DNA of 64,000 bases from CAYLPU01 sp964385635 (lineage in GTDB: Bacteria; Chloroflexota; Anaerolineae; B4-G1). Within the stretch, counting starts at the first letter, position 1; every line of letters starts with the position of its first letter. Shown piece after piece: positions 1 through 8,382 of this stretch. The notes beneath the pieces were generated by a model, which did not search any database, was not told the DNA's origin, and saw only the letters and a list, made by a program, of their open reading frames with translations. The translations under genes and the position numbers were made by a program. The stretch is taken from assembly GCA_964385635.1 (NCBI GenBank), contig CAYLPU010000012.1:1-64000 (forward strand). Direction: 5' to 3'.

Positions 1-77
1 ATCCTCCTTACCACAAATCCGATGTGCTACACTCAGTGCGGCATGGCGGCCCAACTAGTCAATAGACAGACATCTTT

Positions 78-251
78 CCATCTAATCATCTAGTTTGTGG
101 TATTAGGCCGATATTGTTCCATCTAATCACTCATTTCGTCGTACTATGCGGATATTTTGCCACGTAACATCCCCTTTTCGGCATACTAGACGGCGAGCCT
201 TTCCACCTAACTCGCTTGCCACAATCAAGTAGGAGTGGTACAATAGGCGTC
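78..251. repeat. Degenerate ~41-bp tandem repeat array upstream of integrase
   Basis: Units begin at about 78, 119, 160 and 203. Each starts with a CCANSTAAY box (CCATCTAATCA, CCATCTAATCA, CCACGTAAC, CCACCTAAC). After 22 bases comes a second box resembling GTACTAtGCGG in the first three units. The first two units match at roughly 30 of 41 positions by eye; the fourth has about 13 extra bases between boxes. A weaker unit may lie at 10-48. The first boxes resemble the RYYYAAC half of integrase core sites, but no paired GTTRRRY arm is seen, so these are not standard attC sites. Bases 1-77 hold no gene I can support. Confidence 0.6.
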
Positions 252-313
252 CATCAACTCGAACGTATTGTACATCAACAAGCCCAACAGCGCAATAGCC
301 AGTGGAGGGCGAA

Positions 314-1305
<992 letters not shown>

Positions 1306-1309
<4 letters not shown>

Positions 1310-2553
1310 GAATCCTCTTCCTCACCCCCCAACTTCCCTACCCGCCCCAGAAGGGCACAGCCCTCAGGAACTGGGGGCTGATCGCCGGGCTGGCCCGCCG
1401 CCACCAGGTGAGCCTGCTTTCCTTCCTGTCCCCGGGGCAGGACCCTGAACCCGCGCCGACCCTGGCCGCCGCCTGTGCGCGCGTCGAGACGGTTCCCCAG
1501 CCGGCGCGCACCACCCGCGACCGGTTGCGCGACATGCTCGTCACACGCCAGCCCGATATGGCGCTGCGGCTACTGTCGGAAGAGTACGGCCGGCGGCTGG
1601 CGGACTGGCTGGCGCGGGAGCCCTTCGACGTCGTGCACGTCGAGGGAATCGAGTTAGCCCCCTACCTCGACATCATCGAGGGTACTCCCCCCCTCATAGG
1701 GGGGGCTGGGGGGGGTCGGCCCCTCGTCGTTTTCGACGACCACAACTGCGAGTATCTGCTTCAGCAGCGGACCTTCCTCACCGACCTGCATACCCCTGCC
1801 CGCTGGGCCGGCGCAGCCTACTCGTTCGTGCAGTGGCGGCGGCTGCGTCGTTACGAAGCGCAGGTCTGTCACCGCGCCGACCGCGTGTTGGCTGTCTCCG
1901 AGGCGGACGCGGCGGCACTGCGAGCGCTAGTGCCTGACCTCAATGTGACCGTCATCCCCAATGGCATTGACACGCAAGTCTACCGGCCTGAAATCTCCAA
2001 TCTCCAATCTCCAATCTCCAATCTGGTCTTCACGGGCACGATGGACTTCCGGCCCAACGTGGACGCGGTGCTGTGGTTTGCGCGGAAGGTGCTGGAGCGG
2101 GTGCGGGCGGAGGTGCCGGAGGCCTGTTTCGTCGTCGTCGGGCAGCGTCCCCACCGGCGACTGGACGGGCTGCGGGACGATCCGGCGGTGAGACTGACGG
2201 GGTGGGTGGAGGACACACGCCCTTACATCGCGCAGGCGGCGGTGTACGTCGCGCCGCTGCGCGTGGGGGGCGGGACGCGGCTCAAACTGTTGGAGGCGAT
2301 GGCGATGGGCAAGGCTGTGGTCGCCACGCGGTTGGGGGCGGAGGGGTACCCGGTGACGGATGGGCGCGAGTTACTGCTGGCCGACACGCCGGCTGATTTC
2401 GCCGCTGCGGTGGTGGCGCTGTTGCGCGCGCCGGAGCGACGGGCCGAACTGGGCCGGGCCGCGCGGGCCTTCGTCGAGCAGCGGTACGACTGGCGGATTA
2501 TCGTGCCACGGGTGGAGGCGGTGTACGAGGAAAATCCCAAATCCCAAATCTAA
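1306..2553 (+). CDS. Glycosyltransferase, GT4 (GT-B fold)
   Basis: Predicted cytoplasmic retaining glycosyltransferase transferring a nucleotide-activated sugar, probably in surface polysaccharide or glycoprotein synthesis. The N-terminal Rossmann half begins [14 protein letters not shown]. The C-terminal half has VIPNGIDT, a [10 protein letters not shown] segment and the donor-site region [23 protein letters not shown]. The start ATG overlaps the integrase stop (ATGA), so translation may be coupled. Two foreign-looking stretches are read in frame: a G/C palindrome at 1686-1720 (about residues 127-139) and four copies of a 7-base repeat at 1992-2024 (about 229-240). The last residues, NPKSQI, come from another 7-base repeat. 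All fall at loops or the end, consistent with a tolerated but repeat-decorated gene. Acceptor and sugar cannot be told from sequence. Confidence 0.88.
1686..1720. repeat. In-frame G/C-rich palindrome inside glycosyltransferase
   Basis: Seven C residues, TCATA, then seven G residues, followed by CTGGGGGGGG. It is read as [10 protein letters not shown] within the protein. Comparable palindromes sit in frame at 14281-14323, 47783-47817, 50158-50182 and 58971-59014. Confidence 0.65.
1992..2024. repeat. Heptanucleotide repeat (AATCTCC x4 plus partial)
   Basis: Four exact AATCTCC units and a partial fifth, read in frame as a near-duplicated [15 protein letters not shown] peptide in the glycosyltransferase. 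A second 7-base repeat (AAATCCC-type) at 2533-2550 encodes the last codons of the same gene. Confidence 0.8.
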
Positions 2554-2554
2554 A

Positions 2555-2586
2555 ACCCCAAGCCCCAGGCGGCGCGGTCTTGGGGT
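2555..2586. terminator. Hairpin after glycosyltransferase, possible terminator
   Basis: ACCCCAAG (2555-2562) pairs perfectly with CTTGGGGT (2579-2586) across a 16-base G/C-rich loop, directly after the stop codon at 2551-2553. No T run follows, so this could equally be a repeat-derived hairpin. Confidence 0.35.
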
Positions 2587-2631
2587 CTTAGACAGTCCGT
2601 TCGCAGTGACGACTTGAGCCGTCCAGCCTCG

Positions 2632-2746
2632 CCGATGGTTGAAACCATCGGCTGATACGGGAAGTGCGTTAAAACGCACTGGAACACAGCCTCTGAACCC
2701 GTTTCAACGGGTTTCGCCATATCAGCGGGGTGTTTCAACGCCCCGC
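2632..2746. repeat. Four-hairpin, cloverleaf-like repetitive element
   Basis: Four perfect or near-perfect hairpins lie in 115 bases: 2632-2651 (CCGATGG/CCATCGG), 2663-2680 (AGTGCGTT/AACGCACT), 2696-2713 (AACCCGTT/AACGGGTT) and 2725-2746 (GCGGGG/CCCCGC). Each loop carries a GTTNAAAC-type sequence. GCTGATACGG (2651-2660) can pair with CCATATCAGC (2717-2726) with one wobble, closing hairpins 2 and 3 into a multibranch. The gap 2554-2792 holds no gene; this element and the preceding hairpin fill most of it. Confidence 0.65.
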
Positions 2747-2792
2747 GTGGGTGCGGCTGAGCAGGTGCCCTCTGGAGAAGTTGTACGCGCGG

Positions 2793-3698
2793 TTACTCGT
2801 CCGGCTGGGGGCGGCGGGCGCGGCGTCGCCGCACGATACCGCGCACCAGGTAGAACAATCCGATGAAGGGCACTGCGATCACGACCAGCACCGGAGCGAT
2901 GAGGACGACGATGACGATGGCCGCGTCCACCAGGAACTGCAGCATGCGGATGAGGGATTGGAACGCGTTGCGCAGCGTACCCTCTGGATGCCAGCCACCG
3001 ATCTGGATGGGTTGAGCCAGTTCGTCGGGGGTGATGTCGAGGCTGACCGTCGCCAGCGCCGCCGACTGCTCCAGGTACTGGATGCGCCCCTTGACCTGTT
3101 CGATCTCGGCCTCGACCTGTCGCAGTTGCTCGTAGACGGCGAGGGCGGCCTCGGTGTCCTCCGCCTCCTCCAGGAACTCCAGCAGCCGTTCCTCGGTCGC
3201 CTCCAGGTGGCGCAGGCGGGACTGGAGGTCCACGTACTCCTCGGTCACGTCCTGGCCGGAGATGCTCTCGCGCCGCACCTCGGTCGCCAGGTCGCGGATG
3301 CGTTCCAGCGCGTCGTCGAGGCTTTCGGCGGGAATGCGAAGGGTGACGGAGGCCTGTAGCTCCTCCTGGTACTGGTACAGGCTTGAATCGACGATGTAGC
3401 CACCCAGTTCATCTACCAGACCACCGATCTCATCGAGGGCTGCCTCGGTGTCCGGCACCACCAGGTCGAGCGAGGCGTTGCGGATGATGAGGCGCTCGAC
3501 GGCGGCGTAGTCGGCCGCTCCGTAGCCCGGTGCGGCGGGGGCAGAAACAGACCTCTCGGCCTCAACGACAACCTCCTGGACCTCGACCGGGGCCTCGACA
3601 TAGGCCATCTCTGGCGTAGGTAGCGCAGCCTTGCCACAGCCCGCGACGACCAATACGAGGGCGAAGGCTATAAGGATATGCAGTGCTTTGCGGTTCAT
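2793..3698 (-). CDS. DUF4349-type lipoprotein with C-terminal membrane anchor
   Basis: A 301-residue envelope protein. The N-terminus is a lipoprotein signal with lipobox VVAGC (Cys about residue 21). The DUF4349-like region follows: a beta-rich segment (LIIRNASLDLVV) and a long alpha-helical coiled-coil (about 150-215, heptads rich in Glu, Leu and Arg). A hydrophobic segment near 245-280 ends in the basic tail RRRRARRPQPDE. Family members are thought to sit in the membrane with the coiled coil outside; their function is unknown. Start ATG at 3698 follows GGAAAGGAGAC. It is monocistronic, convergent with the glycosyltransferase region. Confidence 0.8.
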   Translation of the reverse strand: MNRKALHILIAFALVLVVAGCGKAALPTPEMAYVEAPVEVQEVVVEAERSVSAPAAPGYGAADYAAVERLIIRNASLDLVVPDTEAALDEIGGLVDELGGYIVDSSLYQYQEELQASVTLRIPAESLDDALERIRDLATEVRRESISGQDVTEEYVDLQSRLRHLEATEERLLEFLEEAEDTEAALAVYEQLRQVEAEIEQVKGRIQYLEQSAALATVSLDITPDELAQPIQIGGWHPEGTLRNAFQSLIRMLQFLVDAAIVIVVLIAPVLVVIAVPFIGLFYLVRGIVRRRRARRPQPDE

Positions 3699-3779
3699 GA
3701 ACAGTCTCCTTTCCGCGCTTCCAGCGCAGAACTCGTCTTGCTCTCTAGACGCTTGTGGGGAGCAGAAAGTTCCCGCTAA

Positions 3780-4517
3780 TCAGCGCCCTATCTCCAGTCG
3801 CTCAATGAGGCGCAGGGGAAGTCCTCGGGCCCGCATCCGCTCCTGGGTGATCTCCACTGGATAGGCGACGCGATGAAACTCCCAGGTCATGTTCTCCACG
3901 TTCTCCACGTCGAGTATCGCGTAACTGGCCCGTGGGTCGCCATCGCGGGGCTGGCCCACGCTGCCCGGGTTTATGATCGTGCGGCGCGGGCCGAGCGCCC
4001 GGGGACCAGGGAAGGGAGGGATCAGCGTCTCACAGCGTCGTCGCTGCTCGTCCAACTCGAAGATGAGAGGGATGTGAGTATGACCCACCAGGCAGATCGT
4101 GGTGGAAAAGTGTGCAAAGTTGGCGTAGGCCAAATTGGCGTCAAGTATGTACTCCCACACCGGTTCGCGGGGGCTGGCGTGGGCCAGGTAGAAGCCGTTT
4201 TGCTCCATGTGGGTAGGGATCTCGCTCAGGTAATCGCGCACGGCTGGCGCGAGTTCCGACTGCGTCCATGCGTTGGCGACGCGAGCGTCGGTGTTGAAAC
4301 TGCCGAGGTCCAGTTGCCCCAGCGCGGCCCAGTCATGATTGCCTGCCAGGCTGATGTGGGGGAAGTCCTGAACCCGTTCGACACATTCGTTGGGATTGGG
4401 ACCATACCCCACCAGATCACCCAGACACCATATCTCATCGAAGGCTGGCGTATCGGCTAACACGGCCTCCAGGGCCGCCATGTTAGCGTGAATGTCGGAT
4501 ATAATCAGATAGCGCAT
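3780..4517 (-). CDS. Calcineurin-like metallophosphoesterase (YfcE-like)
   Basis: Predicted di-metal phosphoesterase of about 245 residues. Metal ligands are in the canonical blocks: ISDIHAN (Asp, His), GDLVGYGP (Asp), GNHD (Asn, His), then LVGHTH and the late NPGSVGQPRDGD block typical of the YfcE/MJ0936 group. The ATG at 4517 is chosen because MRYLIISDIHANM is the conserved start and GGAG lies about 12 bases upstream; longer in-frame extension to 4586 is not conserved. Substrate unknown; relatives hydrolyse phosphodiesters or diadenosine nucleotides. It is divergent from tsaE, with both promoter regions in 4518-4687. On this strand a TATAAT lies at 4585-4590 without a good -35. Confidence 0.87.
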   Translation of the reverse strand: MRYLIISDIHANMAALEAVLADTPAFDEIWCLGDLVGYGPNPNECVERVQDFPHISLAGNHDWAALGQLDLGSFNTDARVANAWTQSELAPAVRDYLSEIPTHMEQNGFYLAHASPREPVWEYILDANLAYANFAHFSTTICLVGHTHIPLIFELDEQRRRCETLIPPFPGPRALGPRRTIINPGSVGQPRDGDPRASYAILDVENVENMTWEFHRVAYPVEITQERMRARGLPLRLIERLEIGR

Positions 4518-4619
4518 GTCGTCGTCGCTCCATGTGAATTTGTGCTGGACGCACTCTTCTTCCCAGTTACGTCCAGTGCAGCGCATTATATACCGATTTC
4601 CCGCTTTGCGCTAGCCAAC

Positions 4620-4648
4620 TTGTCGAGCCCAGGTAACAGTTGTATAAT
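4620..4648 (+). promoter_or_regulatory. Sigma-70-type promoter for tsaE-tsaB-rimI
   Basis: TTGTCG (4620-4625), 17-base spacer, TATAAT (4643-4648), 39 bases before the tsaE start. Confidence 0.6.
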
Positions 4649-4687
4649 TGCTCCTGAGTTGACCAACCTTACCAGGAACCACTCCCG

Positions 4688-5194
4688 ATGGCCCCAATTC
4701 TTGATCAGCACGTGTTGGAATTCATAAGTCGCAGCCCCGGCCAGACGCGGCGGCTGGGTGAGCGCCTGGGCGCGCTGCTGCGAGGCGGGGACGTGATCTG
4801 CCTGGAGGGACTGCTGGGCTCGGGTAAGACGTGTCTGGCACAGGGTGTGGGCCGGGGCTGGGGGGCGGGCCGGATACTTACCAGTCCCTCTTATGTCCTG
4901 GTTCGCGAGTACGCGCGCCCCGATGGCACCGTGAGACTCTACCATGTGGATCTCTACCGCATCTCCGGCGTGGAAGAAGCGTTTGGTCTGGGGATAGATG
5001 AATTTCTAGGGGACACGCACGCAGTCTGCATCATCGAATGGGCGGAACGGGCACGGCCCATGATGTCACCCGATCATCTGTGGGTCAGACTGGAATTTAT
5101 TGACCAGACCCGGCGGGCTCTTTGTTTCGTGGCGCAAGGGAAGCGTCACGTGGCACTGCTGCGGGAATTTCGTCGGATAGCCTTCGGAGCGTAG
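4688..5194 (+). CDS. tsaE: tRNA t6A biosynthesis ATPase TsaE
   Basis: ATPase partner of TsaB-TsaD in adding threonylcarbamoyl to A37 of ANN-decoding tRNAs. The P-loop is GLLGSGKT (about residues 41-48). SPSYVLVREY is the conserved Thr/Ser-rich switch, and YHVDLYRI and IIEWAERA are the family signatures. At 168 residues it is of usual size. It is the first gene of tsaE-tsaB-rimI, with 8 bases to tsaB. TsaD and TsaC are not in the window, so the pathway is completed elsewhere. Confidence 0.95.
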   Translation: MAPILDQHVLEFISRSPGQTRRLGERLGALLRGGDVICLEGLLGSGKTCLAQGVGRGWGAGRILTSPSYVLVREYARPDGTVRLYHVDLYRISGVEEAFGLGIDEFLGDTHAVCIIEWAERARPMMSPDHLWVRLEFIDQTRRALCFVAQGKRHVALLREFRRIAFGA

Positions 5195-5202
5195 GCAGAA
5201 TA

Positions 5203-5859
5203 ATGTTGATCGCGATTGATACCGCTACCGGCCACGCCAGCCTGGCGCTGCACGATGGGTTCCAGGTGCGGGTGGAGCACACGTGGGAATCGGTGCGCAG
5301 GCACACCGTCGAGTTACTACCCCGTCTGGTGGCCGCGTTGGAGCAATTGGGCCTTGGTACCGAGCATCTCAGCGGCGTGGCAGTGACGCGCGGGCCAGGC
5401 TCCTTCACCGGACTGCGGGTAGGTATAGCAGTAGCGAAGGGACTGGCATTGGCGCGAGGTCTGCCGTTGATTGGCGTGCCGACGCTGGACGTGGTTGCGG
5501 CAGCCCAGGGGCGAGACCGCCGGCCGTTGTGTGCAGTGTTGCAGGCTGGACGGGGACGCGTCTGTGTCGCCACTTACCGCTGGCGGAAGGGGGAGTGGCG
5601 CGCGCGCGAAGCGCCGCGCCTCACAACCTGGCCAGCACTGGCGAACGAGACGACTTCCCCGACCCTGTTCTGCGGTGAGGTTGACGCGGTGGGGGCCGAG
5701 ACACTAGCCGCTCTCGGCGAACTGGCCGCGCTTTTGCCAGCGGCAGCGCGGCTGCGGCGGGCCGGTTTCCTGGCAGAGTTGGGCTGGCGACGATTGAACC
5801 GTGGCGAGACCGACGATCCGGCCGCGCTGACCCCAATTTATCTTCAGTACCCCACATGA
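5203..5859 (+). CDS. tsaB: tRNA t6A biosynthesis protein TsaB
   Basis: Inactive ASKHA-fold scaffold protein that binds TsaD and TsaE in t6A synthesis. The start MLIAIDTATGHASLAL is the family N-terminus, hence ATG 5203 rather than an in-frame upstream ATG overlapping tsaE. The conserved block GVAVTRGPGSFTGLRVGI (about residues 62-80) is intact. Length 218 residues, close to family norm. The stop overlaps the rimI start in ATGATG, implying translational coupling. Confidence 0.95.
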   Translation: MLIAIDTATGHASLALHDGFQVRVEHTWESVRRHTVELLPRLVAALEQLGLGTEHLSGVAVTRGPGSFTGLRVGIAVAKGLALARGLPLIGVPTLDVVAAAQGRDRRPLCAVLQAGRGRVCVATYRWRKGEWRAREAPRLTTWPALANETTSPTLFCGEVDAVGAETLAALGELAALLPAAARLRRAGFLAELGWRRLNRGETDDPAALTPIYLQYPT

Positions 5860-6521
5860 TGCAACAGCCCTTGCCCTATACCATCCGTCCGATGGAGCCG
5901 GGCGATGTCCCGGCGGTAGCCGCTATTGAACGGCTCTCTTTCCCCACGCCCTGGCCACCATCGTCTTACCTGCATGAATTGGGGCATAGTACGCGATCTT
6001 TCTACTACACCTTGTTGAAGCCAGCAACTGGCACCGCTGTGCCCTCCAGGCGAGGGTGGCGGCACTGGATGCGTGGCATGATGGGCCTGTCGAAAGAAAG
6101 CCGGGTGATCGGGTACATAGGCTTCAGGCTCCGGGACACCGGGGCACACATCAGCACTATCGCCGTACATCCCGACTGGCGCGGGAGGGGGTTGGGAGAA
6201 CTATTGCTACTGACGGCGATGGAGAAAACGTTGGAACTGGAGAGCAGTGTGGTGACATTGGAGGTACGCCCTTCCAACCGGGTGGCCCAACATCTATATC
6301 GCAAGTACGGCTTCCGGCTGGAGAGAGTCCGCCGTGATTACTATCGGGATGGCGAGGACGCCTGGATCATGGCAGCCGAGGTAGGCGGGAACGCTTACTG
6401 GACACGGCTGACCGGGTTGCGCCAGGCACTGGAGGCGCGCCTGCGCTTCCAGCAGAGACCGGCGTTGGACAAAACGATGGGGATACGCTATAATCCCTTG
6501 CCAGAACGGTCGGGGAGGTGA
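5856..6521 (+). CDS. rimI: Ribosomal-protein-alanine N-acetyltransferase RimI-like
   Basis: GNAT-fold acetyltransferase expected to acetylate the N-terminal alanine of ribosomal protein S18 or similar substrates. The acetyl-CoA loop is HPDWRGRGLGELLL (about residues 106-119), after ISTIAV. Later blocks LEVRPSNRVAQHLYRKYGF and RRDYYRDGEDAWIM match RimI. At 221 residues it is longer than the usual ~150; the excess is an insertion near residues 50-75 and a C-terminal tail of about 45 residues rich in Arg and Leu. Linkage to tsaB is common in many phyla. Confidence 0.9.
   Translation: MMQQPLPYTIRPMEPGDVPAVAAIERLSFPTPWPPSSYLHELGHSTRSFYYTLLKPATGTAVPSRRGWRHWMRGMMGLSKESRVIGYIGFRLRDTGAHISTIAVHPDWRGRGLGELLLLTAMEKTLELESSVVTLEVRPSNRVAQHLYRKYGFRLERVRRDYYRDGEDAWIMAAEVGGNAYWTRLTGLRQALEARLRFQQRPALDKTMGIRYNPLPERSGR
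6465..6494 (+). promoter_or_regulatory. Internal promoter in the rimI 3' end
   Basis: TTGGAC (6465-6470), 18-base spacer, TATAAT (6489-6494), just before the zinc-ribbon gene. It would let that gene be expressed separately from tsaEB-rimI. Confidence 0.45.
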
Positions 6522-7162
6522 TGGTGGGGCTGATCAAGTTTGTACGTAATTACAACGATGAGAGCACCGAGCGGGGCTTCCAGTTCGAGTTCTTCTGTGA
6601 CCGATGCGGGACAGGCTATCGTACCCCGTTCAAGACCTCGGCGACAGGTATGGTGAACGAAGCGCTGGACGTGGCCAGCGGCCTGTTGGGTGGCGTGTTC
6701 GGCACGGTCGCCGACGTGGGCGATCGGGTGCACTCTGCGACATGGGAACAGGCACACGACAAAGCTTTCGCCGAGGCGGTCGAACAGGTCAGGCCGAACT
6801 TCCGGCAATGTCCGCGTTGCAGTAAGTGGGTGTGCGTAGAGCAGTGTTGGAACGAGACGCGGGGTCTGTGCAAGGGCTGCGCCCCTGACCTGGCGGTAGA
6901 GATGTCAGCGATGCAGGCCGGCGCAGCCATCGAGGCAGCACAGGAGGCGGCTCACGCGGCGGCAAGCGAGCAGGTGACGGCGCAGTCGTTCGATGAGACG
7001 ATCAGGGCGGTTTGCCCCAGGTGCGGTGCTCCGGTCAGCGGTGGCAAGTTCTGCGCTCAGTGTGGCGCTCCGTTGGCCGCCGAGAAGTTCTGCACGAAGT
7101 GCAGGAGCAAAATCCCGGTTGGGGCGAAGTTCTGCCCACAGTGCGGTGCACCTCAGAAGTAG
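6521..7162 (+). CDS. Zinc-ribbon protein with three CxxC pairs at C-terminus
   Basis: Protein of about 213 residues and unknown function. An N-terminal region has CDRCGTGY (single CxxC); a central CPRCSKWVC...C..C is a treble-clef-like ribbon. An Ala-rich helix follows, and the C-terminus holds three double-zinc-ribbon motifs (CPRCGAPV, CAQCGAPL, CTKC, CPQCGAPQK). The central helix AAIEAAQEAAHAAASEQV may mediate oligomerisation. A GTG at 6518 is an alternative start; the rimI stop overlaps either. GGGGAGG lies just upstream. Such ribbons usually bind nucleic acid or protein; nothing here identifies a partner. Confidence 0.75.
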   Translation: MVGLIKFVRNYNDESTERGFQFEFFCDRCGTGYRTPFKTSATGMVNEALDVASGLLGGVFGTVADVGDRVHSATWEQAHDKAFAEAVEQVRPNFRQCPRCSKWVCVEQCWNETRGLCKGCAPDLAVEMSAMQAGAAIEAAQEAAHAAASEQVTAQSFDETIRAVCPRCGAPVSGGKFCAQCGAPLAAEKFCTKCRSKIPVGAKFCPQCGAPQK

Positions 7163-7192
7163 GCAGATTGCAGATTACATAGGAGGGAGAGC

Positions 7193-7795
7193 GTGTCAGA
7201 GTTGGAGGCGCTGGCGGCAGAGGTCGCCAGGTGTACACAGTGTCTCTTAAGCCGGGGACGGACCAAGGCAGTGCCCGGCGAAGGACCAGAGAATGCTGAG
7301 ATCATGTTCGTCGGTGAAGCGCCGGGCTTCCACGAAGATCAGCAGGGACGCCCATTCGTGGGAGCGGCGGGCAAGTTCCTCGATGAATTGTTGGAAATCA
7401 TTGGCCTGAAGCGCGAGGATGTCTTCATCGCCAACGTCATCAAATGTCGCCCTCCGGGCAATCGCGACCCACTGCCCGAGGAGATCGAGGCCTGTAAGCC
7501 GTTCCTCGACCGGCAGATTGAACTGATTCAGCCTAAGTTGGTAGTGACACTGGGGCGCTTCTCGATGGCGCGGGTCTTCCCAAAAGCGCGTATCTCCCGC
7601 ATTCACGGTCAGCCGTGTAAGATCGGCGGCGTGATCTACTATCCGATGTATCACCCGGCGGCGGCGTTGCACCAACCCAGCCTGCGCCGCACCGTGGAGG
7701 AGGACATGCGCCGCATCCCCGAGTTGCTCAAGCAACCAGAACAGATCGCCGAGTCTCCGCTTCTGGAGGAGGCGGAGCAATTGAGGCTATTCTGA
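7193..7795 (+). CDS. udg: Uracil-DNA glycosylase, family 4 (Fe-S type)
   Basis: Excises uracil from DNA in base-excision repair. The four Cys of the 4Fe-4S cluster are visible: CTQC near residue 14, C at KCRPPGNRDP, and C at EACKPFL. The active-site block GEAPGFHEDQQGRPFVGAAGKFLDELL and the HPAAALHQPS motif are typical of thermophile-type UdgA. GTG start at 7193 with AGGAGGGAG at 7181-7189. At 200 residues it matches the family. It sits after the zinc-ribbon gene, probably independently translated; its stop is followed at once by a 7-base repeat. Confidence 0.94.
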   Translation: MSELEALAAEVARCTQCLLSRGRTKAVPGEGPENAEIMFVGEAPGFHEDQQGRPFVGAAGKFLDELLEIIGLKREDVFIANVIKCRPPGNRDPLPEEIEACKPFLDRQIELIQPKLVVTLGRFSMARVFPKARISRIHGQPCKIGGVIYYPMYHPAAALHQPSLRRTVEEDMRRIPELLKQPEQIAESPLLEEAEQLRLF

Positions 7796-7816
7796 GATTG
7801 CAGATTGCAGACTGCA
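7796..7816. repeat. Heptanucleotide repeat GATTGCA x3
   Basis: GATTGCA, GATTGCA, GACTGCA start directly after the udg stop codon. A related GCAGATT pair occurs at 7164-7177, after the zinc-ribbon stop. Confidence 0.7.
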
Positions 7817-7868
7817 AACTTCAAACTGCGGATCGCGGACCGCGACTTACGAGATTGGCAGGCAACAA

Positions 7869-8273
7869 GTGATCGAGTTTATCTCCATCGTCGTACTTAC
7901 GTTTGCACTGGCGCTGATCGTGCTGGGAGCCATCACGATGTGGCTGGAGCAGGGACGGGGGCGGTTCCAGGGGATCGCACTGACCCTGGTCGGGCTACTC
8001 GTCGGCACTGGGTACGCCTTCCTGGGAAGCCGCTTCTCGTTGGCACTCTTAAATCGCCTGGTCGTGCACATAGATTTGCCAGCCCTGATGGCTACGGCCT
8101 TCACGTATACGGCGGGCGTGTTGAGCGGCGCATCGTTGGCCGTGGGGCTTTTCCTGTGGGCCACGGGCCGCTTTCGGCACCAGGTTAAGCGGACTGTGGT
8201 CGCCTTTGTCGTGGTTGGCATACTGGTGGCGCTGGTGGCGACTTTCCTGGCCATCGTCCTCAGCGCGCCCTAG
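7869..8273 (+). CDS. Small integral membrane protein, four helices
   Basis: A 134-residue protein with four predicted transmembrane segments (about residues 5-25, 35-55, 72-97, 108-131) and short polar loops. I recognise no family motif. GTG start at 7869; no strong ribosome site, so the start is uncertain. The gene is convergent with the flavoprotein at 8383. Function unknown. Confidence 0.6.
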   Translation: MIEFISIVVLTFALALIVLGAITMWLEQGRGRFQGIALTLVGLLVGTGYAFLGSRFSLALLNRLVVHIDLPALMATAFTYTAGVLSGASLAVGLFLWATGRFRHQVKRTVVAFVVVGILVALVATFLAIVLSAP

Positions 8274-8382
8274 GGAGTGGCGCCACCTGTAGCAAGCGTA
8301 GCGCCACCTCGGCCCGGATGGCTGCCCCCACCGGTAGCCATTGCTCGTCAGTATCAAGCACCGGTGGGTGCGTTTTGGCACT

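Noticed and set aside
78..251. CRISPR array or attC cassette array
   Set aside because: Units are degenerate and contiguous without unique spacers, and no paired GTTRRRY arms are present.
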